Source: Halichondria panicea
Lineage: Eukaryota; Porifera; Demospongiae; Suberitida; Halichondriidae
Direction of reading: 5' to 3'
NCBI RefSeq assembly: GCF_963675165.1
Contig: NC_087389.1
Coordinates: forward strand, 26,001-90,000
DNA: 64,000 bases
Shown here: one piece after another, positions 9,421 to 19,091 of the stretch
Layout: the number at the start of each line of letters is the position of its first letter
Position numbering within the stretch: position 1 is the stretch's first letter
Notes under the pieces: model-generated
The model's database searches: none
Told to the model about the DNA's origin: nothing
What the model saw: only the letters and a program-made list of their open reading frames with translations
Position numbers and translations under genes: made by a program

Positions 9421-11582
9421 TGAGTTTCGTTAAGCCAGATGCTGCCAAGTTGCAGACTCTGAAGGATATTGCCGAGAAGATGCGTATCCACTCTGTCAAC
9501 ATGACTCAAGCCTCGGGCTCTGGGTAAGCATAGTGTCCTCCAACCCAACACATGCCCACTAGATACTGTACACACACACACACACACAGACACCCGACAT
9601 CAAGTGCCTCTGCTGCTGAGATCATGTCCTGTCTCTTCTTCGATGAGATGAGATATTCAAGTAAGGGAAGTGGTGGCCCTTGCTAGCATATTGCTTCCTG
9701 TGCATTCCTCGGGTGTTGTGTGAATGCTCTGTTCCCTTTGTGTGCAGTTGAAGCCCCCAAGCACTATGCTGCTGACCGGTTCATCCTCTCTAAGGTATCC
9801 CACTCATTTGTCTATACTCACTCCACTGATTGCTTGCTTTGTAGGGACATGCTTGCCCCATACTGTATGCTGCTTGGTGTGAGGCTGGACTGCTCTCCAA
9901 GGAACACCTGCTCACTCTGCGTAAGGTGGACTCCATTCTTGAGGGTCATCCCACTCCTGTAAGCACACCATCATGCTATGTAGCCCTCACACAATATCTC
10001 TATAATACATGCAGCGTCAGAACTACATCGATGTAGCCACTGGGTCGCTTGGTCAAGGTGTGAGCGTGGCTGCTGGAATGGCCTATTGTGGCAAGTACTT
10101 GGACAAGGCTAGGTAAGATCTGCTCTTATACTAGTAACAGGATTACCCTCTGCTGTTTGTAGCTATCGCACATACTGTGTGACAGGAGACGGGGAAACAG
10201 CTGAGGGAAGTATTTGGGAGGCAGCAGCTTTTGCTAGCTACTACAAGTTGGACAACCTTGTTCTGATTGTGGATGTGAATCGTCTTGGTCAGTCTCAGCC
10301 TGCTTCTCTAGAGCATGATGTGGAGACCTACAGGAAGAGGTTTGATGCATTTGGATGGAATGCAATCATTGTGGATGGTCATGATGTGGAGAAAGTGTTA
10401 GAGGCCTTCCACAATGCCAAGCTCTGTAAGGACAAACCCACCTGCCTTGTGGCCAAGACCTACAAGGGTAAGCTACCTCTGTGTGTGTGTATCAGGTGTT
10501 ACTGTGTACACAGGGCGTGGATTCCCTAATGTTGAGGACCTAGAGAACTGGCATGGTAAAGCACTCGGAGACCAAGCTGCTACTGCTATTGCTGCTTGTG
10601 AGGGACGTATTGTTAACAAGGGACCTCACGGAGTCAGCCCCAAACCAATTGCTGATGATGCTCCTAAGTTTGACATCCCTACCATCAAATTGAGTACTCC
10701 TCCCAACTACAAGCTAGGAGACAAGGTACAGAGCATGCCCTGCATGTGTGCTATACTTATACTGACACTGTGTGTATAGGTGGCCACACGTAAGGTGTAT
10801 GGTGATGCTCTAGTCAAGCTAGGGCAAAGCTTTGAGAGAGTGATTGCTTTGGATGGAGACACGAAGAACTCAACCTTCTCCCTCACTTACAAGAAAGCAT
10901 TCAATGATCGCTATGTCGAGTGTTTCATTGCAGAACAGAATATTTGTGGAGTTGGTATTGGACTGGCGTGCAGGGATCGCAACGTTGTCTTCTGCTCAAC
11001 CTTTGCTGCCTTCTTTACCCGTGCCTTTGATCAGATCCGAATGGGAGCCATTTCTCAGACACAGGTCAACTTTGTTGGCTCACATGCTGGTTGTTCTATT
11101 GGTAAGTAGCGTCACTATAATATTGTGTGCATGTACCTTTCCAATAATGTGTTTAGGTTGTGATGACAATCCACCAATTTTAATATTTAACGAAAGCAAA
11201 GGCCATGTATTGTTATTTTCTAGAATTCAGCTATTTTAGTAGCCATCTCTTTGAGGGATCGTCAATTATTATGTTCGGAATATAATTTCAATAGCTCTCA
11301 CAACATGTGTACTTTGACCCCTGGGCAGGTGAGGATGGACCTTCTCAGATGGCACTGGAGGACTTTGCAATGTTCCGCACTATTCCTGGTGCTGCGTGCT
11401 TCTATCCATCAGATGCTGTCTCTTGTGAGAGAGCTATTGAACTAGCTGCCAACTACAAGGGTCTGACCTTCACACGAACATCACGACCTGCCACTCCAGT
11501 GATCTACAGCAATGAGGAAGTCTTTGAGATTGGGAAAGGAAAGGTTTGTTAATGCTCCTTTCCCCCTCTACATTGCCTGATT

Positions 11583-11615
<33 letters not shown>

Positions 11616-12261
11616 GTTGTACGTCAGTCTCCCATGGACAAGGTGACAGTAGTGGGGGCTGGAGTTACACTGGAGGAAGCTATGAAAGCTGCTGATACAC
11701 TCAAGGCTGAGGGTGTGAACATCCGTGTGGTGGACCCATTCACTCTCAAGCCTATTGACAAGGAGCTCCTCACCTCATGTGCTAAAGCCACTGGAGGGAA
11801 AGTGGTGGTGGTGGAGGACCACTATGCTCAAGGTAGGAGTGTGTGTATGGTAGGGCCACTCCCTCCCTTGACTAGCTAACTATGTGTGTGTATGGTAAGC
11901 CCACTCTCTCCCTCTCATAGTGTGTGTATGGTAGGCCCACTCTCTCCCTCTCATAGTGTGTGTATGGTAGGCCCACTCTCTCCCTCTCATAGTGTGTGTA
12001 TGGTAGGTCCACTCCCTCCCTCTCATAGTGAGTGTGTGTATGGTAGGTCCACTCCCTCCCTTGACTAGCTAACTATGTGTGTGTGTTTGTCCAGGTGGTC
12101 TTGGAGAGGCTGTGGCTGGTGCTCTGAGCGAGGAGAGTGGAGTAGTGGTCAAGCGTCTCTTTGTGACTGGCATCCCTCGCAGTGGACCAGGGGCCAAGCT
12201 CATGGAAATCTATGGGATCTCGGCCAGCCACATTGTAACAGCTGTCAAGAGCCTCATTTAA
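9421..12261 (+). CDS. TKT: Transketolase
   Basis: Thiamine-diphosphate enzyme of the non-oxidative pentose phosphate pathway, moving two-carbon units between ketose and aldose phosphates in the cytosol. About eleven exons encode roughly 620 aa of animal type. The N-terminal TPP domain has AASGSGHPTS-like [20 protein letters not shown], then ATGSLGQG and [18 protein letters not shown] with VDVNRLGQS, the GDG...N cofactor motif. The pyrimidine-binding domain has [57 protein letters not shown] and TRTSRP. The C-terminal domain has [30 protein letters not shown] and [16 protein letters not shown]. The start [16 protein letters not shown] aligns with the animal N terminus. The last intron (11831-12094) is a tandem repeat; another intron has a short (GT)n. 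Confidence 0.97.
11831..12090 (+). repeat. Tandem repeat filling the last transketolase intron
   Basis: Five to six units of about 35 to 50 bases reading gtgtgtatggtaggcccact plus ctctccctctcatag. The intron starts with the real donor gtaggagtg, and each unit contains a look-alike donor (ggtaggc) and a pyrimidine-rich acceptor look-alike (ctctcatag). The exon tail itself (TATGCTCAAG) is not copied, unlike the SLC41, POLD1 and ITFG2 arrays. Confidence 0.85.
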
Positions 12262-12497
12262 ACAAGAGACTGAACTGAACATTGGACAGTTGTAATAATT
12301 TAGAGCTGGAACATTGTTAGCAGTATAATTATAGCAGTAGATTATAGCTAGTGAAATGATTATTAATAAATTTTTGTCAAAAAAATGTAATTAATGAGCT
12401 AGCCGCGTCTTTCAACCAAGTAAACATAAGTTTCGTCATTGATTAAACTGTTCTATATTAATTTGATGACCCTTTACCAGACACACTAACACACAAG

Positions 12498-12635
12498 ATG
12501 GAGATGGCTAGTGAGGAAAAGCGTTCACTTGTCCTTCCCTCTAGGAGTTTCCACAAGGCTGGATATCGGGTGGATACTCACCCAAAAGGTCAGCAGCAAT
12601 GGATCACGAGACAAAGAGCATCGCAGCGAGTACAA
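12498..12635 (+). other. Candidate first exon of an unrecognised gene
   Basis: ATG at 12498 opens 46 codons (MEMASEEKRSLVLPSRSFHK and on to QRASQRVQ) ending exactly at a good donor (gtgagtggc). I find no family match and no convincing next exon. The 5' part (tttgatgaccctttac to cacacaagatgga) recurs, diverged, at about 14284-14345, so this may be a repeat or a duplicated gene fragment and not an active gene. Confidence 0.3.
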
Positions 12636-12779
12636 GTGAGTGGCTAGTCATGATCAAAAGTGGACCACCTAGTATAGTGTATAGGCTGCTTTAGATGACT
12701 GGCATTCAATATCTGCTAATAGATATCATTACTAGTGATCAAACGATACAGCCTCTGTATCAAATGCATCCATTGCTAC

Positions 12780-13340
12780 ACATTTGTTGACCCGTTACTT
12801 CATTGCGTACAGTGATGGAGAGCACGAGAGGGGCAGAGTCAGTGACCAGTTGCTATAACAACGGAATACCCATTGGACGTTTTACACTGCAGATAAAGGA
12901 ACACAATTAAGAAATAGTGAGTACTGCCGCGTGCTGAGTGTGACTCTTTCTCCCACCAGAACTGTGATCTGATCATGTCATGTGATAGGCCTTGTCTAGA
13001 GCTACAGAATGCATCTCTTAGTTTTGATATTGATAGCTTTTTAGTGAAGTTATGACCTCCCGAAAGTTGCTTGAATTAACATTTTCTGTGGGGGAAGTTA
13101 TTATGATTACTACTAGTGAGTGGTCTAATCGTTCTCTCGCTCGTTAGGTTCGTGGGGGTCAGTTGGACTTGTTCCCAGCAAGTTGCAAGTGACACACTGA
13201 GGACAACTTGTACAGCAGATAGAATACAATCGATTTAAGAAACAGTGAGTACTGTCGCATGCAGATTGTGTGCATGTGACTCTACCCTTACCTGAACTTT
13301 GATCATTTTATCATGTGATGGATGCTTTGTGTGGAATGGT
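12780..13340 (+). repeat. Repeat family B, two diverged tandem parts
   Basis: A block at 12783-12990 (gttgacccgttacttcattg, cagtgatggagagcacgaga, then aagaaatagtgagtactgcc) is partly repeated at about 13150-13330 (aagaaacagtgagtactgtc, then the gatcattttatcatgtgat stretch). The block recurs at 17525-17760. Acceptor-like (gcgtacag) and donor-like (agtgagtactg) edges are conserved between copies. Could be a duplicated non-coding transcript or mobile DNA. No protein recognised. Confidence 0.6.
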
Positions 13341-13639
13341 TACGGCTTTTCATGCTCTGTCCTCCCCTCCTAATTACTATAGCTCTCCACATTATTATTG
13401 TGTGGTGTTCCAGGTAGTGTTCACTGCGTGCATACAGTCACTACAGAGCCTTACCCTTTTTTCACCCATTATTCTATTCTCTTAATTCTTGGAAAATCTG
13501 CCTATTATTCTCATCCAATTATTCCCAAATATAATAATTATTATAATATCATGGTTCTCGGTGTTGAACTTGAAACATCGTTATGCAAAACTTAATCTAA
13601 TGATCTTTAACAAATAAATTATTTATCAGGGCCTACTTA

Positions 13640-13736
13640 CTTACAGAGACTAGGGTAATTTGTGGGACATAATGACCATATTGGACCGCGTGTATTATAA
13701 TGCATAATTATTATGATTCTGTGTGTGTGTGTGTGT

Positions 13737-13780
<44 letters not shown>

Positions 13781-14640
13781 GACTGACCACCAGCCCCTAG
13801 CATCATCACGAGGGACATGTATGAAGGTGTTGGCTGAACATCCGAATTGCTGAGTCATGCATCTACCTCTCATCAATGTCTATGGATGGGATTAATGTGG
13901 TATTGATAATGCACTGAAATTATAACTGTGATATTCCTTTGCCTTGCTAGTAAATTGAACCCACTCACGGGAACTTAAAACTGATGCTGGTGAATTGAAC
14001 CCACTCACGGGAACGCAAAACTATTGCTGTTTGTACATTATTGTATAATTATTATTATTGTGTTTAGTTGCTATTAACTGTTATTTTTTTTACTAGAAAC
14101 GCTGCTTCGTAAAAAAAATGTATGTAGTCTCATGAATCAGCCGCCCTCCAATGTGTTGGTGGAGAGTGGACTGCCCACCTCCGCACTGCAGATACTTCAC
14201 CTGCTAGGGTGCTTTACCTCAAGATAATTATAATTATACTAAGAAATAGTAAAGATCGTTAACGAATTGCCCTCATGTGTAGATTTGATGACCCTTTACA
14301 AGACAGGTTCACACACAAGATGGACTCAGCTGGCGAGGAAAAGCATTTACTTTGTGACAATTCACCCTCTTTAGTATAATAGTTGGGTGTTTTTTTTTTA
14401 TGCACTGTACTCCTCTCCTCCCTCCCCCCTTGAGACTGTGTTTTTAGTGGAATAGTCGGGTTTTTTTATGCCTTGTACTTATACCAGAAATGTCAACTTC
14501 AATAATTATTAAGATTACAGTTATTATTGCTACAATTTTATACTAAACTATTGTTCTTACAAAACATTAAAGTGTTACGTTGTTCCATAATTAAAATTAT
14601 AGGCCAAGGGGTTAGGGGTACAGCAGCCATTCAGTATTAG
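13640..14640. other. Intergenic stretch without a recognised gene
   Basis: Contains a (GT)n tract at 13719-13779. A near-exact duplication of ttgaacccactcacgggaac lies at about 13956 and 13993. Copies of the 20-base terminus tagtctcatgaatcagccgc (about 14127) and of the 12460-12520 sequence (about 14284-14345) are also present. The rest is AT-rich single-copy-looking sequence. No coding signal seen. Confidence 0.6.
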
Positions 14641-14689
14641 ATAGTGCCAGATCAACCATCAACTTGTCCATCCATATATATATATACAG

Positions 14690-15070
14690 AACCATCAACC
14701 TGCATGCAGAGAGCATGAAAGACTTGCCATACAACATAGCTAGCTACTCATTTGTGTGTATGCTGTTACAGTGGCTCCTCCACACACAATCAACCTACAC
14801 AGAGAGCATGAAAGATTTGCCACACAACATAGCTAGCTACTCATCTGTGTGTATGCTGTTACAGTGGCTCCTCCACACACCATCAACCTACACAGAGAGC
14901 ATGAAAGACTTGCCATACAACATAGCTAGCTACTCATCTGTGTGTATGCTGTTACAGTGGCTCCTCCCACACACCATCAACCTGCACAGGGGAGCATGAA
15001 AGATTTGCCATACAACATAGCTAGCTACTTATCTGTGTGTATGCTGTTACAGTGGTTCTGCCACAACCAT
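14690..15070. repeat. Tandem repeat, about four 94-bp units
   Basis: Units begin atcaacctacacagagagca followed by tgaaagacttgccatacaac and end in gttacagtggctcctccaca. Copies start near 14693, 14787, 14881 and 14976 and are 90 to 95 percent alike by eye. Any open frames across them are repeat artefacts. Confidence 0.85.
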
Positions 15071-15744
15071 ACAGTTATACATAGGGAGCAGAGCATAAGA
15101 CATATACTGTACTCAATGGAGCTACTTATCTTTCCTGTACAGGGGGACGTCAACCTACACACAATAGAATGCATGAAAGACACTGTACATGTAGCCAGCC
15201 ATACTTGTCTTGAATGTCTCCATGGCTGCTCACAAGACAATCCATGCACCTACACACATACTCAAGAGACACTAATTATATAATCACACAATGATAGTAG
15301 TGGGCGGTGAGATCTGAGCCCCGCCCCCTTCAGTACCTGCAATACATTATACAGTGATCAGGTTAGTAATCCTCCCTGGGTCCCAGAGCAGCATGGCTTG
15401 TCTGTACCTGGGGGAGAGAGGAGACAAAAGCAGTGAGAGAATGGAACACTAGTACAGTAGCTAGTAGGAGGAGCTGTGTGTGTGTGCATTGTGGCTGCAA
15501 GAGGACAAGCAAATGATGGTTACATTGAGCGCAGCAGTTCAAACAAAACCGATCATCAACAAATCTCCACAACCTTAGAAAACAAAATAATACCAACCAA
15601 TTACCACCAGAACTGACAACATCACCACCATTGAGAACATTATCACCAGTAGTTTCCTTGCTCAAGGGACAGATTCAACAAAGGGCATAATAAACTAAAG
15701 GGACCCTGTGACTGTGAGTACCATTAACTGAGCACAGAAGTAAT

Positions 15745-16352
15745 CAACCAGAATGTGTGGGATGGTTCAACAACAGTAGACTCACAGAGACAACCCCTCC
15801 TTCCTCTTGAAGCCCTTGTCGACTCCAGTTGCAACAAGCCTGACACGCAAGGCTTGTACAAGTGCTCAAGACTACTCTTCACTAATCCAGTCAAAGGCTA
15901 CAGTTCCCTTGGCACACCTAGGGTTTAGTTAAAGCCTGAACTTACCAATTCCATGTGCAGTAGGCACAGAGTTAGGATCCTAAAAAAGCTGTCTATATTA
16001 GCATAAGCCAAGAAGCAGCAGTTGTCTAACTATATTATAGCTAAGCTATTTTCTAATGATCCTAGCTAACTAACTATTGGAACTGATAACGAGATCATAA
16101 CACTCCCTATTATGGCAGGATCCTGTGCTGCTTTCCCTTTAGGCAGGTACTAACAGCAGAGTGCTCCCTCAATAGACTGGAGTGCCATGAGTAATCCATC
16201 ATTGCACCCCAAAGGCTGGTTCGACAAGGGTTCCAAGAACAAGAAGATGCTGTCCTGCGACCCAACTGTTGAAGAACCTCCCACACACATTCTGATTGAT
16301 TACTTGAGTGCTACGGCCACCCCCCCTCCCCCCAGGGTTCAAGGCCATGCAG
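15745..16352. other. Inverted pair of gene-like fragments, plus-strand one with ATG and donor
   Basis: The plus strand at 16207-16315 encodes KGWFDKGSKNKKMLSCDP then TVEEPPTHILIDYLSA. The reverse strand at about 15745-15850 encodes a diverged copy, around GVDKGFKRKEGLSL and then VVEPSHILVDYFCAQ after frame breaks. Base-level similarity runs for about 100 positions. The plus copy starts at an ATG (16187) and stays open to a donor at 16352/16353 (catgcag then gtaata), so it could be a first exon. No family recognised. Confidence 0.45.
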
Positions 16353-16777
16353 GTAATAGACTCTTAGCCACGCGTATACTAACAGTAAATAAACATAAAA
16401 AGCGTTGTCGACACGAGTTTAGCCATGCATACATGTATTTAACGTGCGCTTTGCTGGCAAGTATGTATCTATTAAGCTGCATGACCTACACACCTCACAG
16501 TCAAGAAGGGGCCACCACACTTAAAACACTAGGAATACAAGAGCAAAATAATCACCAACCAAAAACCTTCCATTCTCAACAAACAGCGCGTAAACCCGAT
16601 ACACTCGAAGGAAGGCCAGAATGAACAATCTAGTTGCTACAACACATACAACAAGCTAGCTACAAACAAGACAAACATGCAGAGCTAGGGTTTCAACTTA
16701 CAATAGCTCTTGCAGTGCAGTCGGATCTATCCTTCCATGGCTGGAGAATCCTCGCGCTGCTCCGCTGGAAAGCTCGC

Positions 16778-17002
16778 AATGGTTCTGCAACACAGTGGAA
16801 GGCTTGCGATGGTTCTGCAACACAGTGGAAGGCTTTGCGATGGTTCTGCAACACAGTGGAAGGCTTTGCGATGGTTCTGCAACACAGTGGAAGGCTCGCG
16901 ATGGTTCTGCAACACAGTGAAAGGCTCGCGATGGTTCTGCAACACAGTGGAAGGCTCGCGATGGTTCTGCAACACAGTGGAAGGCTTTGCGATGGTTCTG
17001 CA
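16778..17002. repeat. 30-31 bp minisatellite, 7-8 copies
   Basis: Unit ggttctgcaacacagtggaa plus ggctcgcgat or ggctttgcgat. The one-base length difference shifts frames between units, so the open frames across it are not coding. Nearby at 17285-17326 a 13-base stem (tactcctgcggtc / gaccgcaggagta) can form a hairpin. Confidence 0.9.
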
Positions 17003-17499
17003 AAAAATCAAGTCAATATAGCAATCAGTAAAACATGACCAAAATAATAGACAGCAAACAATGCTACAATGCTCCACAAGGCTTCCTAGCCTAACATTCC
17101 TGCAAACATGCGAGCTACAAGCAAAGGAACTCACCTCTTCCAGCTAGACACTTGCTTCTTCTTCAAACTTCAAAGGAACTGAGCTTCTGGAACTGGATCT
17201 GGGAATATTCCAGACCATTGACGTCAGAGTCTCCAAGGAGATGCCATGGAGACCGACAGTTCCCACCGATAGTCAGTAGTCTACTCCTGCGGTCCTCTAT
17301 CGGATAGAAGACCGCAGGAGTACTAGCTACAAGGTGTTGCGAGTATTGTGGGTAGATTGCAAAATCTGTCCCAGACACCGCAAGTGTACTAATACACATG
17401 CGCAGTGGACCACCTGCCTGTAGTGTATTATTATAGCGATTGTCATGCACTCCTGATAGAACATTTACTGTATCTCCTGATAGTCATTACCAGTGATAG

Positions 17500-17950
17500 C
17501 CTCTGTAAAAAAATTAATGCATCCATTGCTACACATTAATTTTGTTGACTCGTTACTTCATTGCATACAGTGATGGAGAACACGAGAGAGGCAAAGTCAG
17601 TGACCCGTTGCTATAACAACAGATGCCGAAGGAGTTACAAAGTGACACTGAGGAATATAAGGACGACCCATTGGACGTATTGCACTACTGCAGATGAAGA
17701 AAACAATCCTATAAATGTGTGTACCACTGCGTGCTGGCCCCTATAAATGTGTGTACCACCGCATGCTGGCCCTTTATCTTGCTATATAGAATGAATGATC
17801 TTAGTTATAGTTTTTAGTGACCTCCCGAATGTCAATTGTTCGTTTTAACACACCATTTGAAAGGCCTCTCTCTAACCTTTCAGAAAATCTTAATGTTATT
17901 GAACCATCGCAACTAAAGTTATGGCTGTTCAAAAGATATGTTCTGGTTGC
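17500..17950 (+). repeat. Repeat family B copy followed by half of a family A copy
   Basis: 17500-17700 resembles 12770-12905, including cattgctacacatt, cgttacttcattgc, a tacagtgatggagaacacga segment and cccattggacg. From 17830 to 17945 the sequence reads acaccatttgaaaggcctct, ctttcagaaaatcttaatg and gttatggctgttcaaaag, which is one arm of foldback family A. Confidence 0.65.
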
Positions 17951-18247
17951 CAGGCAACTAGATTCATCAGCCCCCTAAAAAGTAGTTTGGGGTGTGGCCT
18001 AAATTAATGAGCCACACCCATTATATATCAGGAAATGGTCTATACTTAATGATTACACCTACCCAAAGCCACCTGAAAAGTCTTCATGGCTATAGCAATT
18101 TTGTCAAAACAGGCCCAAAAATAGACTTTGATTTTAATACATAATTATACTGACTGATTACAGCTCGTCTTTCAAAGATTGATTCATATCGATGTTTAGA
18201 AACGCATGTGTATTAAGTTACAGAATGTGTAATTAGAATGTGATAGT

Positions 18248-18969
18248 TCATTCAGCAATGTCCAGTTGTAGTGCCTTGTACAGGAACATGATTTGTTTGG
18301 CAGCCTGCATTAATATCATTAATAAGTGATAAGTAAACTACATTGCTCACGTTGGTAGCTCTCTCCTTAGCGTCTCCGTTGTCATGGTGACCATGTACTG
18401 AGTCCACCTTGAACACAACATTGGCCCCACATTCTCTCAGTCTCCTGACATAAGCAACCACTCCACTGAAGGGGATCACTTCATCATTCCTGGAGGCCCT
18501 CACGTACACAGCAGGGTAGTCCTGTGTGTGGGAGGTGGTGTGTGGGGGGGGGACTCTTTCAGCTGTCATAACTTAAATTTCGTGGATCCAATTTCAACGA
18601 TTTTCTGATTTTCTGAAAGCTTATAAAGAGACCTTTCAAATTGTGTCATCAAAGTTCGTATTAGAACGATAAAAGTATTTACCAATTTGGCGATACCATG
18701 GATAATATATAGCCCATGGTCTAAAGCCTAAAAATGACAAATTATGGCCCCAACCAAATTTTGGATTGAAACACATCATTTGAAAGGTATATTTCTAAGC
18801 TTTCAGAAAATCATAACATTTTTGACATTGGACCAACGGTACTCTAGTTATGGCTGTTGAAAGATGTTCATGGGAGGGGGGGGGGGAGACTGGAGTGTGT
18901 GCTTACTTGAGGCCGTAGTGTAGAGTAGGGACAAATAGAAGCAATATGCTCTCTCTCAGATCTTGTACC

Positions 18970-19019
<50 letters not shown>

Positions 19020-19043
19020 TGCGTGCGTGTGCGTTGACATGTG

Positions 19044-19091
<48 letters not shown>

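Noticed and set aside
15363-15665. 100-codon reverse ORF
   Set aside because: No family match, no ATG at its start, low-complexity Leu/His content, and no splice partners.
16634-17134. Overlapping ORFs rich in RWFCNTVEG or CCRTIAKPSTV
   Set aside because: Frame artefacts of the 30-31 bp minisatellite; unit-length changes shift the frame.
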